The notes under the pieces are model-generated. The model ran no database searches, was not told where the DNA came from, and saw only the letters and a list, made by a program, of their open reading frames with translations. A program made the position numbers and the translations under genes. Below are positions 7,128-15,628 of a stretch of 64,000 nucleotides of DNA, in pieces; position 1 is the first letter of the stretch; every line of letters begins with the position of its first letter. The DNA comes from Pseudorhizobium banfieldiae. GTDB lineage: Bacteria > Pseudomonadota > Alphaproteobacteria > Rhizobiales > Rhizobiaceae. The stretch is taken from NCBI RefSeq assembly GCF_000967425.1, contig NZ_FO082820.1:2604001-2668000 (forward strand), read 5' to 3'.

Positions 7128-8171
7128 CTACTTGCTCCCGATCTTCTCGGAAAGACGGTCCAATGTCCGGCGCAGCGCCTTCGCCTCCTCCTGCTGCGCC
7201 TCGATCCAGTCGCGCAGCATCTGTTGCTCGTTGCGCATGTTCTTCACGAGCCCCTGAATGCCCTCGGCGAGGTTCGCCATTGCCGACAGCGACTTCTCGT
7301 TGACCGCTCCGTCCGGCGACCTCGACTGGACGGCGGACAGCTTCCGCAACTGCTCGGTCAGCGCCCGCAATTCCTCGTTCGGTCCAAGCGCCGACGCCGC
7401 GGCCGGCGAGATATCGGACCCCATGTCGGTGACCGACGACAGCCAGTTTTCCAGTTCGGTATAGAAGCGGTTCTGGGCGCGGCCGGCCTGGATATCGAGG
7501 AATCCGAGAATTAGCGAGCCGGAGAGGCCGAGAAGCGATGACGAAAAGGCGGTCCCCATGCCGGAGAGCGGCGCCGTGAGGCCGCTCTTGAGCGCGTTCA
7601 GCACGTCGTTCGTGTCCCCGCCATTGGGATCGAGCGTCTGGATCACCGTGCTGATCGAGCTGATCGTGCCGATCAGGCCCCAGAAGGTTCCGAGCAGGCC
7701 CAGGAAGACGAGGAGCCCGATCAGGTATCGCGAAATCTCGCGCGACTCGTCCAGGCGGGTGCCGATGGAATCGAGGATCGAGCGCTGCGAGGAGGGAGAC
7801 AGCGACATCATCCGGCGCCGGCCGATGAGGGCCCGCATCGGAGCAAGCAGGCGCGGCTCGCGACCAACCTTGTCCGCACTTCCGGCGGCCCGGAACGAGT
7901 TGAACCACCGGACCTCTGGAATGAGACTGATCACCTGGTTGAAGACCAGCACGATGCCGATGATCAGGACGCCGAGGATGAAGCCGTTCAGTCCCGGATT
8001 GGTCATGAAGGCGGTGTGCGCCTGGCGGTAGAGGATGGCGGCGATGAACCCGACAAGGATGAGGAAGATCAGCATCGTCCACAGAAAGGGGACGGGATTG
8101 GAGAGCTTGTGGCTGTAGCCGGCCCGGCCGGTTTCCGCCTCATCCAGATCGTCCACTCTCGCATCCACCAT
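7128..8171 (-). CDS. MotA/TolQ/ExbB-like proton channel protein
   Basis: A 347-residue membrane protein with two N-terminal helices (about 26-48 and 60-82) and two more at about 148-170 and 200-225. The central MotA/TolQ/ExbB signature region (LLVFLGLLGTFWGLIGT, then GMGTAFSSSLLGLSGSL) forms the channel. The C-terminal third is a hydrophilic coiled coil. It is the first gene of a two-gene unit with the OmpA-like partner three bases downstream. Proton-powered force transduction across the periplasm is inferred from the family; the actual task is unknown. The start ATG 8171 precedes the conserved MVDARVDDLDEAE. Confidence 0.82.
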   Translation of the reverse strand: MVDARVDDLDEAETGRAGYSHKLSNPVPFLWTMLIFLILVGFIAAILYRQAHTAFMTNPGLNGFILGVLIIGIVLVFNQVISLIPEVRWFNSFRAAGSADKVGREPRLLAPMRALIGRRRMMSLSPSSQRSILDSIGTRLDESREISRYLIGLLVFLGLLGTFWGLIGTISSISTVIQTLDPNGGDTNDVLNALKSGLTAPLSGMGTAFSSSLLGLSGSLILGFLDIQAGRAQNRFYTELENWLSSVTDMGSDISPAAASALGPNEELRALTEQLRKLSAVQSRSPDGAVNEKSLSAMANLAEGIQGLVKNMRNEQQMLRDWIEAQQEEAKALRRTLDRLSEKIGSK

Positions 8172-8275
8172 GTCGTGACTCGGCCTCCGATCCTGTTTGC
8201 CGGAGGCTAGTGGAAAAATGAGACGAATTGAAGTGCGTAACCGTCCACAGCCGGGGATGGCGGCCCGGCTTGCGG

Positions 8276-9076
8276 CTATCGCGTGGGCACGGGCCGGTTG
8301 GCAACCTCGAGCAGGGCCTTCTGGATGTGCTCGTTGCCGGCGACGACGGTACGCTCACCGAACATGTCGGTCCCGCCCCTCATGTCGCTGACGAAGCCGC
8401 CGGCCTCGCGGATCAGCACCAGGCCTGCCGCCATGTCCCAGGGAGAAAGCTCGGCTTCCCAGAAGCCGTCGAGCCGTCCGGCCGCCACATAGGCAAGGTC
8501 GAGCGCTGCCGCACCCATGCGACGGATGCCGGCTACTTCGCCCATCACGTGGCGAAGCTCGACCAGGAACTTGCCGTGATTGCCGCGCCCGAGATGCGGA
8601 ACCCCGCAGCCGATCACGCAATCGGACAAGACGCGCCGCGCCGCGACCCGCAGACGGCGGTCGTTCAGGAATGCTCCCCCGCCCTTCTCGGCTGTGAAAA
8701 GCTCATCCGTCGCCGGATTGAAGACGACGCCGGCGACGATCTCGCCGTTGCGCTCCAACGCGATCGAGACCGCAAATTGCGGAATGCCGTGCAGGAAGTT
8801 CGTCGTTCCGTCGAGAGGATCAACAAGCCAGCGATGGGCGCCGTCCGTTCCCTTGATCTCCTCGCTTTCTTCGCCGAGGAAGCCGTAGGTCGGCCGCGCC
8901 TTGAGCAATTCGTCCCGCACGATCTTCTCCGCCTTCAGGTCGGCCTGGGAGACGAAGTCGCTCGGTCCCTTCACCGAAACCTGCAGGTTCTGCACCTCGC
9001 CAAAGTCGCGCGACAGCGACTTGCCGGCCTTGAGGGCAGCCTGAACCATGACGTTGAGAAGGGCGGAACGTGCCAT
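8276..9076 (-). CDS. suhB: Inositol monophosphatase family protein (SuhB-like)
   Basis: A 266-residue member of the inositol monophosphatase family. The metal-binding signatures are intact: GEES (around residue 67), DPLDGTTNF (about 84-92) and SPWDMAAG (about 212). Such enzymes dephosphorylate inositol-1-phosphate, and SuhB also binds ribosomal RNA transcription complexes in E. coli. I chose start 9076 because an AAGGA ribosome site lies about nine bases upstream and homology begins at MARSALLNVMV; the open frame to 9172 lacks support. A second, HisN-like member of the same superfamily is at 52281-53057. Confidence 0.9.
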   Translation of the reverse strand: MARSALLNVMVQAALKAGKSLSRDFGEVQNLQVSVKGPSDFVSQADLKAEKIVRDELLKARPTYGFLGEESEEIKGTDGAHRWLVDPLDGTTNFLHGIPQFAVSIALERNGEIVAGVVFNPATDELFTAEKGGGAFLNDRRLRVAARRVLSDCVIGCGVPHLGRGNHGKFLVELRHVMGEVAGIRRMGAAALDLAYVAAGRLDGFWEAELSPWDMAAGLVLIREAGGFVSDMRGGTDMFGERTVVAGNEHIQKALLEVANRPVPTR

Positions 9077-9276
9077 GCGGGAAGGTCCTTGGATTGCGGA
9101 AGCCTGTCCCGCATGTGAACTGCCGCGGGACGCCTTGTCAGGCAATGTAGTGATCGGCGGGTTCAAGACCACAAAAACGAGGGAAATTCAAGTCGTCCAG
9201 GGACCCCGCTCTTGCGACGATCCGCGCTACCTCTAGATGATGACTACCATTTGGACCGCATGCGTCGGAGAGACAG

Positions 9277-9615
9277 ATGAAGATGACCCTGCCGCTGACC
9301 GCAAGCGCCGTTCTCCTGACAGCGATGGTGGCCGCATCGATCTGGGGATGGTGGCTCCGGGGATCCGAAGTCGAGCTGGCTGTCCACTTTTTGTCGGACG
9401 GCACGCCGAACCGCTATGCGCCGGCTCCGTTCGCACTCTCGATAGTCCCGGTGGCCGCAGCCTTCGCCACGCTGCTCTTTGCAGTCAAGCCGCGTTTCGA
9501 TCCGAAGGCTTCAGCCTCGCCGCGACTTTACAAGGGCCTTTGGCTCCTCGTCCTCCTGACGCTGGCAGCCGGACACGCACTCATCGTCTGGCACGCGCTT
9601 ACAACCGCCCGCTGA
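9277..9615 (+). CDS. Small membrane protein, DUF1648-like
   Basis: A 112-residue protein with three hydrophobic segments (about 8-24, 52-69 and 88-105). The segment ELAVHFLSDGTPNRYAPAPF resembles the DUF1648 motif found in SdpI-type membrane proteins (hydrophobic helix, then 'P.H....G.P..Y'). I infer only a membrane location. Its TGA stop abuts the stop of the convergent Sel1-repeat gene (TGATCA, 9613-9618), leaving no intergenic base. Confidence 0.65.
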   Translation: MKMTLPLTASAVLLTAMVAASIWGWWLRGSEVELAVHFLSDGTPNRYAPAPFALSIVPVAAAFATLLFAVKPRFDPKASASPRLYKGLWLLVLLTLAAGHALIVWHALTTAR

Positions 9616-10731
9616 TCAGCTTCGCCGGAACCGGTTGGCGGCCTCGATCGCCTTCTTCTGCTGCTCCTCGTTGATCCCGAGGAAGAAATCCTCGAGCTCC
9701 GGGTCGGCCAGGCCCGCGCGGCGGGAAAGGACGTACCACTTCGCCGCCTCCACCGGGTCGGGCCGGGTTCCGAGCGCATTGATGTAGAGATGGGCAAGCT
9801 TGTTCTGCGCCACGACGTTGCCGCGCAGTGCCGCGACCCGCATCCACTGGAAACCTCCGTCGAAGTCACGTTCGCCGGCAACACCGTTTACCAGCCAAAG
9901 CCCTAGATCGAGCTGCGCCGTATCATAGCCGGCCTTTGCGGCGCGCAGCAGCCACGTCCGGGCCTGCGCCTTCTTCTCCTGCGGAGTGTCGGCAAGCGTC
10001 ACGTAGAGCTGGGCGACGGCATATTGCGCGTCCGCCAGCCCCTGCTCCGCCGCCTTTTCATAGAATGGTAGCGCGAGCTTCAGTCCCTTCTCGCCGGGAT
10101 TGTCGGAAACCAGGATCTGGGCCCAGTTGAACTGCGCCGATGCGTTGCCCGCCTCCGCCGCCCTGCGCATGTAGTCATCCGCCTTCGCCTTGTCGCGCTC
10201 CACATGACGGCCTGTCATCAGCATCAGGGCATATTCGAACATCGCGGCCGGATCACCCCGCTCCGCGGCCTGTCCGTACCAGAAGGCTGCCGTCTTCGCA
10301 TCCCGTTTGATCCCCAGCCCCTTGGACATCATTTCCGCGACCAGTGTCTGGGCGGCGGCATCGCCCGCCTCTGCCCTCGGCAGTGCCTCGGCCAGCGCGG
10401 TCACGTAAAGGCCGCGCTGGTAGGCGCCATAGGCCTCGTCCACGGGCCTGTCACTTGGCTTTTCTTCCGGTGCGGGAGGAAGGGCTGCCCCCATTCGCTG
10501 ATAGAGCTCTACGCCGCCGGAAGGGACGATACCATCCGGCTGCGCGCTTTCGCTGCCTTCCCCTACCCTGCCCTTCTTCATCGGCTGGGCATCGGGTTCG
10601 ACGGGTCGAGTCATCGCCCGTTGCGCCTCCTGCGCGGCCGCATCGACCGCCGGTACGGAGGGCACCGCCGTAGTGGCGAGGAGGAGCCGGGCAACAATGG
10701 TCGAAAGCGAAAACGGGCGCATGCCGTTCAT
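9616..10731 (-). CDS. Sel1-repeat (TPR-like) protein
   Basis: A 371-residue exported protein with an N-terminal signal-like segment (about 8-34). Several Sel1-like repeats follow from about residue 100, for example AAFWYGQAAERGDPAAMFEY and MRRAAEAGNASAQFNWA. Sel1 repeats are 36-residue helical hairpins for protein contacts; in rhizobia, periplasmic Sel1 proteins such as ExoR regulate two-component systems, but this protein is longer and I do not equate it with ExoR. The ATG at 10731 overlaps the TGA of the ThiE-like gene (TGATG), so translation is coupled. A TTG one codon upstream is also possible. Confidence 0.8.
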   Translation of the reverse strand: MNGMRPFSLSTIVARLLLATTAVPSVPAVDAAAQEAQRAMTRPVEPDAQPMKKGRVGEGSESAQPDGIVPSGGVELYQRMGAALPPAPEEKPSDRPVDEAYGAYQRGLYVTALAEALPRAEAGDAAAQTLVAEMMSKGLGIKRDAKTAAFWYGQAAERGDPAAMFEYALMLMTGRHVERDKAKADDYMRRAAEAGNASAQFNWAQILVSDNPGEKGLKLALPFYEKAAEQGLADAQYAVAQLYVTLADTPQEKKAQARTWLLRAAKAGYDTAQLDLGLWLVNGVAGERDFDGGFQWMRVAALRGNVVAQNKLAHLYINALGTRPDPVEAAKWYVLSRRAGLADPELEDFFLGINEEQQKKAIEAANRFRRS

Positions 10732-11384
10732 CAAGCGTCAAACCGTGGCGCTTTTTCGTCGAGAAGCCGGTTGGCTTCCGCGACCGCGTGTTCCGCCGCT
10801 TGCGCGCCGCCGAAGACGGCCTCCCGCAGGGCCACGAACTCCGCACCGGTTTCCGCGACGGCCACTACGGAGGCGACGTCGTTGCCACCCATGACGATGC
10901 AGGGGATCTCCACCATCGACGCCCACCACTCGCCAAGCGCCAGGTTCTTCGGATGCGGCTCGGGCTTGATGTCGCCGTCGAACTTGCCGAAGAAGATGTA
11001 ATCGGGCTGCAGTTCGCCGATCTCCAGCGCCGTGTGACGCTCCGTGGCGCCGCCTGCGCCGACGATCATCTTCGGCGTGAACTTGACGATGGCGTCGTCC
11101 AGTTCCTCCTTCTTTCCTGCCACATGAAGGCCGTCGGCCTTGGCTCGTCCGGCGACCCGGCTGTCGCCCGCCACCAGCGCGGCGGCACCCGCCGCCTGGA
11201 TGATCGGCACCACGGTCTCGGCCAAGGCCTGGAACGCGTGGTCGTTCCGGTCGTACTGCGGGATGATGACGGTCGCCACGTCGCCCCCGGCCAGCGCCGA
11301 GCGAAGCTGGTTCGCTAGGGTCTGCACATCGTCCCCGGCAGGAAGGATCAGGACGAGGCGGCAGCGGTTCTCGACGTCGGTCAT
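10731..11384 (-). CDS. thiE: Thiamine phosphate synthase-like protein
   Basis: A 217-residue TIM-barrel protein of the ThiE/TenI family. Visible features are a central ADGLHVAG strand, GAGGATERHTALEIGEL, a phosphate-binding VMGGNDVASV loop, and C-terminal GAEFVALREAVF. ThiE couples the thiazole and pyrimidine phosphates in thiamine synthesis. The sequence is divergent, and the N-terminal residues that normally contact the pyrimidine are not obvious, so it could be a ThiE-related protein of other function. No thiamine riboswitch is visible upstream. The start MTDVENR at 11384 gives the normal length. It is coupled to the Sel1 gene downstream. Confidence 0.7.
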   Translation of the reverse strand: MTDVENRCRLVLILPAGDDVQTLANQLRSALAGGDVATVIIPQYDRNDHAFQALAETVVPIIQAAGAAALVAGDSRVAGRAKADGLHVAGKKEELDDAIVKFTPKMIVGAGGATERHTALEIGELQPDYIFFGKFDGDIKPEPHPKNLALGEWWASMVEIPCIVMGGNDVASVVAVAETGAEFVALREAVFGGAQAAEHAVAEANRLLDEKAPRFDA

Positions 11385-11479
11385 GGTGTTTCCTGTACCG
11401 CGAAATTGTGAGACGAGTAGTTTCTCGCCTTTTCCTCCCGTTCGATAGACCGGACCGATAGCTGGATCAACCATCTGCC

Positions 11480-12241
11480 ATGCCTCTCGATCTCACCTTC
11501 TTCCTGGCGGCCATTCCGGCCGTCATCCTCGTCGGCCTGTCCAAGGGCGGCTTCGGCGGCGCCTTTGCGCTGATGGGCGTTCCGATCCTGGCGCTCGTCG
11601 TCGATCCGCTACAGGCTGCAGCGATCTTCCTTCCCATCCTGATCGTCATGGATATCGTCGCCCTCTGGGCGTGGCGCAACGACAATGACAGGCGTACGCT
11701 GCTGATACTGCTGCCGGGTGGCATTGTTGGGATCGCTCTCGGCTGGGCAACCTCGGCCTATGTCTCCCCGAACGTCCTGAAGTTCGTGATCGCCGTCTCA
11801 ACCATCCTCTTCGCCGCCCGATACTTCTACCAGGCGTGGTGGCCGCATGCGGGGGGCGAGGCGCCACCGCTGCCGCACCGCCCCGTTCGCGCGACACTCT
11901 GGGGCACGCTTTCCGGCTATGCCAGTTTCGTGGCCCACGCGGGCGGTCCGCCCTTCCAGATCTACGTCCTGCCACTCAAGCTCGATCCGCGAGCCTATAC
12001 CGGCGCCAGCGTGCGCTTCTTCGCCCTGGTGAACGCGATCAAGCTGATACCCTATTTTGCGCTCGGCGCGCTCGACGCGGAAAACCTCGTCGCATCCGCC
12101 ACGCTGTTTCCCGTCGCCCTCGTCGCCACCATGCTCGGAGCCTGGATCATCCGCAACCTGAAGACCGAGGTCTTCTATCCGCTCACCTACGGCCTCGCCC
12201 TCGTCACCGGTCTGAAGCTTCTCTGGGATTCACTGGCCTGA
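11480..12241 (+). CDS. Sulfite exporter TauE/SafE family protein
   Basis: A 253-residue membrane protein with about eight hydrophobic segments in two repeats. The N-terminal motif GLSKGGFGGAFALMGVPIL and the matching second-half motif GYASFVAHAGGPPFQIYVLP are the duplicated TauE/SafE signature. Members export sulfite or sulfoacetate or act as other anion transporters; no sulfur genes adjoin, so the substrate is open. It is divergent from the ThiE-like gene across 95 bases. Its 3' end overlaps the next, convergent gene by 12 bases. Confidence 0.87.
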   Translation: MPLDLTFFLAAIPAVILVGLSKGGFGGAFALMGVPILALVVDPLQAAAIFLPILIVMDIVALWAWRNDNDRRTLLILLPGGIVGIALGWATSAYVSPNVLKFVIAVSTILFAARYFYQAWWPHAGGEAPPLPHRPVRATLWGTLSGYASFVAHAGGPPFQIYVLPLKLDPRAYTGASVRFFALVNAIKLIPYFALGALDAENLVASATLFPVALVATMLGAWIIRNLKTEVFYPLTYGLALVTGLKLLWDSLA

Positions 12242-12598
12242 GGCATCAGGCTCGATCAGACCTTCGCCGAAGCGTCGCCCCCTGATTCGGCTCGATATCT
12301 CGAGGTGGAACACGAGGCGGCAAAGCCAGTAGACCAGGACCGAGACCGCGAGCAGGCTTCCGGTGACCAACAGGCCCGTCGCGAGCGACTGCGGTAGATC
12401 CAGGAGATAGACCGGCGGCAGGACGACGAGTGAAGCGACCGCCACCGCGATCCCTGCGAAGACGCGGCGGAGCGCCAGCCATAGGACCTCCTCCACCCGC
12501 AGCATCTGCCCTCGCACCATGTCCAGTTCGCCCGGCGAACTTAGCGCCTGACACGCGTCCTCGAACGCCTGGTCATAGTCTTCTCTGGCATAGCCCAT
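12230..12598 (-). CDS. Hypothetical membrane protein with two helices
   Basis: A 122-residue protein starting MGYAREDYDQAFEDACQAL. It has a soluble acidic N-terminal part and two hydrophobic helices (about 48-67 and 72-92), then a basic C-terminal tail. A strong GGGAGGTGG ribosome site directly upstream fixes the start at 12598. No family was recognised. The convergent 12-base overlap with the TauE gene suggests coding on both strands there. Confidence 0.6.
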   Translation of the reverse strand: MGYAREDYDQAFEDACQALSSPGELDMVRGQMLRVEEVLWLALRRVFAGIAVAVASLVVLPPVYLLDLPQSLATGLLVTGSLLAVSVLVYWLCRLVFHLEISSRIRGRRFGEGLIEPDASGQ

Positions 12599-12733
12599 CG
12601 CCCACCTCCCGTCTCCAGAGCGAACCCTAGGTCGGCTCCCGGTTTCGGGCAAGCCGCATCACCTTTTGCGGCGGCCTTGCTGCAGCGCACAAACAGGATT
12701 GTCTCCCGGCAAGGCTTGGGCTAGCCTGCGGTC

Positions 12734-12994
12734 ATGACGAGCACCGACCCCTTCGCTGCCATCGCCGATCCGCACCGGCGCCACCTGCTGGAGGAGCTTC
12801 GTCGCGCACCGAGAACGGTTGGGGAACTTGCGGAGGGTCTGCCGATCAGCCGGCCCGCGGTTTCGCAGCACCTGAAGGCCTTGCTCGACTGTAATCTGGT
12901 CGTGGTGAATGTCGCGGGAACCCGCCGGATCTATTCCGTCAACAACAGCGGGTTCGACAGGTTGAACCTCTGGCTGGACCAGTTCTGGTCGTGA
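12734..12994 (+). CDS. ArsR-family winged-helix regulator
   Basis: An 86-residue protein with a complete winged helix-turn-helix: DPHRRHLLEELRRAPRTVGELAEGLPISRPAVSQHLKALLDCNLVV, where helix 3 (SRPAVSQHLKAL) is the DNA-reading helix. It lacks the Cys-Val-Cys metal site of ArsR/SmtB; it belongs to the short SdpR-like group of repressors. The target is unknown. No partner gene is adjacent on the same strand; the next is a DUF465 gene on the opposite strand. Confidence 0.85.
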   Translation: MTSTDPFAAIADPHRRHLLEELRRAPRTVGELAEGLPISRPAVSQHLKALLDCNLVVVNVAGTRRIYSVNNSGFDRLNLWLDQFWS

Positions 12995-13098
12995 CCAGCA
13001 GATGGCCACGACCAGAAGGCTTGGGTGGATGATTTCGTTGCCGCCTTGAGTAGCACCGCTGTGGCTGGCACCGGCGGCGGGACATTCTCCTTGAGGGT

Positions 13099-13275
13099 TT
13101 AGTGGCGCGTCGACGCCTTCAGACGTTGCAATTCGTCCTTGAGACGAAGCTTGCGGCGCTTGAGGTCTGCGATCTCGCGATCGTCGGCAGAGGGAGACGC
13201 AAGAACGCTCTGGAGCTCCTCTTCGAGAGCACCGTGCTTCTTTTCAAGCGATGCAATATGAGCCTGAATGGTCAT
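13099..13275 (-). CDS. DUF465 (YdcH) family protein
   Basis: A 58-residue soluble helical hairpin. It begins MTIQAHIASLEKKHGALEEEL and ends DLKRRKLRLKDELQRLK, the DUF465/YdcH pattern. Function unknown. A second, divergently transcribed member lies 231 bases away at 13507. I placed the start at MTIQAH; an extension of seven residues is possible. Confidence 0.85.
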   Translation of the reverse strand: MTIQAHIASLEKKHGALEEELQSVLASPSADDREIADLKRRKLRLKDELQRLKASTRH

Positions 13276-13506
13276 GCGGCATGTCCTCCTTGGCAACCTG
13301 CCCCGGCCATCCCTTTGAGCCGGAGGCTTCAGGTTTACGAAGAAATTGTGACATGAACCGCGGCGTTTGTCGAAGGTGAAAACAAGGCTTCAGCGCGGCA
13401 AATTGGTGGCCGTGCATAACTTCCAGTTAATGCCGTTTGGTGGTAGGAGCTTGCGCACATTACCGACGATCGGGCACAGGTTTCGAGTTGAATGGGGACA
13501 GTGGAA

Positions 13507-13710
13507 ATGGCGGACCAGGAACAGGCGGATATTCGGCTGGCGCTTGCGAGGCTCCGTCAGGAGCACGAGGATTATGACGCCGCGATCAACGCGATGATCC
13601 AGGTTGGCAGCGAAGCCCTGCGCATTCAGCGCATGAAGAAAAAGAAGCTGGTGATCAAGGACAAGATCACCCAGTTGGAAGACCAGATCCTGCCCGACAT
13701 CATCGCCTGA
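13507..13710 (+). CDS. DUF465 (YdcH) family protein
   Basis: A 67-residue helical protein with the DUF465 C-terminal signature ([19 protein letters not shown]). The N-terminal half ([20 protein letters not shown]) differs from the copy at 13099. The start at MADQEQ has a GTGGA ribosome site. It is eight bases upstream of purE on the same strand and probably shares its mRNA. Confidence 0.85.
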   Translation: MADQEQADIRLALARLRQEHEDYDAAINAMIQVGSEALRIQRMKKKKLVIKDKITQLEDQILPDIIA

Positions 13711-13718
13711 GGGGGAAT

Positions 13719-14222
13719 ATGCGGATGACCTCCGAGAGACCTGCAGTCGCCATCATCATGGGAAGCCAGTCCGACTGGGAGACGATGAAGAATGCCGCCG
13801 ATACGCTCGACGCGCTCGATGTCGACTATGAAGCGAGAATCATCTCCGCCCACCGCACGCCGGACCGGCTCGTCAGCTTCGCCAGGGGCGCCCGCGACGA
13901 GGGGTTCAAGGTGATCATCGCTGGCGCCGGCGGAGCAGCGCATCTCCCTGGCATGACGGCGGCCATGACACCCCTTCCCGTCTTTGGTGTTCCCGTCCAA
14001 TCCAAGGCCCTCTCCGGGCAGGACAGCCTTCTCTCCATCGTCCAGATGCCCGCGGGGATTCCCGTCGGCACGCTCGCGATCGGGCGTGCAGGCGCTGTTA
14101 ACGCTGCGCTGCTGGCCGCCGCGGTGCTCGCGCTCGGCGACGAGGATCTTGCCGACCGGCTCGACGAATGGCGCGCCGACCAGAGCGCCAGCGTTGCCGA
14201 ATACCCTATGGACGAAGGCTGA
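13719..14222 (+). CDS. purE: 5-(carboxyamino)imidazole ribonucleotide mutase
   Basis: A 167-residue class I PurE. It moves the carboxyl group of N5-CAIR to carbon 4, giving CAIR in purine synthesis. Key motifs are GSQSDWETM (substrate loop, about 15-23), SAHRTPDR and [12 protein letters not shown], all intact. The stop overlaps the purK start by one base (TGATG). A GGGGGAA ribosome site precedes ATG 13719; the ATG at 13725 is an alternative. Confidence 0.96.
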   Translation: MRMTSERPAVAIIMGSQSDWETMKNAADTLDALDVDYEARIISAHRTPDRLVSFARGARDEGFKVIIAGAGGAAHLPGMTAAMTPLPVFGVPVQSKALSGQDSLLSIVQMPAGIPVGTLAIGRAGAVNAALLAAAVLALGDEDLADRLDEWRADQSASVAEYPMDEG

Positions 14223-15301
14223 TGAGCGCCACCACGATCGGGATCATCGGTGGTGGGCAGTTGGGCCGGATGCTGGCCATGGCAGCTGCCCGTCTCAACT
14301 TCCGCATCATCGTGCTGGAACCGCAATCCGATTGCCCTGCCGCACAGCTTGCCAGCGAACAGATCGTTGCTCCCTATGACGATCCGGAGGCGCTCGACGC
14401 GCTCGCCCGCGCCTGCCAGCTCGTCACCTATGAATTCGAGAACGTCCCGGTTGCGGCGGCAGAGAGGCTCCAGCAGTCCGTGCCGGTCTATCCGCCGCCG
14501 AGAGCGCTCGAGGTCGCGCAGGACCGGCTGACGGAGAAACGCTTCCTGAACGACTGCGGCATAGCCACCGCCGATTTCCGTGCGGTCGACAGCCAGGACG
14601 ACCTGGAAAAGGCACTTGCCGACTTCGATGATCGGGGCGTGCTCAAGACCCGCCGCCTCGGCTATGACGGAAAGGGCCAGCGTCTCTTCCGCTCGCAGGA
14701 GGACGATCCGGCGGGTGTCTTCGATTCGCTCGGCCGGGTGCCGCTGATCCTGGAGAGCCTCGTCGCCTTCGAGCGGGAAATCTCCATCATCGCCGCTCGT
14801 GGCAGGGACGGCACCGTCGCCTGCTACGATCCTGCTGAGAACGTCCATCGCAACGGCATTCTCCACACCTCGACCCTGCCCGCCCGCATCTCGGATGCGA
14901 CCACGGTCCATGCCGCGGAGGGGGCCCGCAGACTTCTCGACGCCCTCGACTATGTCGGCGTCATCGGCATCGAATTCTTCGTCATGCCGGACGGCAGCCT
15001 CGTCGCCAACGAGATCGCCCCGCGCGTCCACAATACCGGCCACTGGACGGAGGCGGCTTGCGTCGTCTCGCAGTTCGAACAGCACATTCGCGCCGTCTCA
15101 GGCCTGGTGCTGGGCGATCCCGCGCGCCATTCCGATTGCGTGATGACCAACCTGATCGGCGACGACATCCGCAACGTTCCGGAATGGCTCGGGCAACGGG
15201 ACGTTCTGGTGCACCTTTACGGAAAGACGGAGGCCCGCGACGGCCGCAAGATGGGTCACGTGACGCAACTCACCGGCCCCAAAAAGCAGCGGAATGGTTG
15301 A
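14222..15301 (+). CDS. purK: 5-(carboxyamino)imidazole ribonucleotide synthase
   Basis: A 359-residue ATP-grasp enzyme that carboxylates AIR to N5-CAIR using ATP and bicarbonate, the step before PurE. The N-terminal dinucleotide-like motif is IGIIGGGQLGRML. The ATP-grasp core has GVLKTRRLGYDGKGQ, and the C-terminal NEIAPRVHNTGHWTEAAC is the PurK signature. It is translationally coupled to purE (TGATG at 14220-14224). The length is normal. Confidence 0.96.
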   Translation: MSATTIGIIGGGQLGRMLAMAAARLNFRIIVLEPQSDCPAAQLASEQIVAPYDDPEALDALARACQLVTYEFENVPVAAAERLQQSVPVYPPPRALEVAQDRLTEKRFLNDCGIATADFRAVDSQDDLEKALADFDDRGVLKTRRLGYDGKGQRLFRSQEDDPAGVFDSLGRVPLILESLVAFEREISIIAARGRDGTVACYDPAENVHRNGILHTSTLPARISDATTVHAAEGARRLLDALDYVGVIGIEFFVMPDGSLVANEIAPRVHNTGHWTEAACVVSQFEQHIRAVSGLVLGDPARHSDCVMTNLIGDDIRNVPEWLGQRDVLVHLYGKTEARDGRKMGHVTQLTGPKKQRNG

Positions 15302-15430
15302 CAGGCGCGATGCGTCGCGGTATCTGCACGCCAACCTTGAGAGCGCGCCCTTCTTCCTGGGAAAAAGCGGCGCGCTTTTGATTGTAATGACAAGCGGGCC
15401 CAAACGCTCGTAAACCTGCGGACAAGAGCA

Positions 15431-15556
15431 ATGAAGATCAAGAATTCGCTGAAAGCGCTGAAGGCCCGCCATCGCGACAACCGTCTGGTTCGCCGCAAGG
15501 GCCGCGTCTACATCATCAACAAGCAGAACCCGCGCTTCAAGGCCCGCCAGGGCTGA
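15431..15556 (+). CDS. rpmJ: 50S ribosomal protein L36
   Basis: A 41-residue basic protein beginning [18 protein letters not shown] and ending NPRFKARQG, the long, cysteine-free form of L36 (YkgO type). It has no zinc-binding CxxC, parallel to the cysteine-free L31 in this window. It lies 129 bases after purK. A strong hairpin at 15629-15661 follows and probably terminates it. Confidence 0.93.
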   Translation: MKIKNSLKALKARHRDNRLVRRKGRVYIINKQNPRFKARQG

Positions 15557-15628
15557 TCGGCACTGCGGCATCGGCCCAGCCGGTACCGTTCAATTTGTCG
15601 AGCGCAGGCTTATTCGGGTTTGACCTTC

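Noticed and set aside
6093..8171. Zorya-type anti-phage system (ZorA/ZorB)
   Set aside because: Only the motor pair is present. ZorC and ZorD or ZorE effectors, which define Zorya, are absent on either side, where the neighbours are an ABC exporter and an inositol monophosphatase.
11385..11479. Thiamine riboswitch upstream of the ThiE-like gene
   Set aside because: The conserved CUGAGA and adjacent TPP-binding segments were not seen in the 95-base gap.
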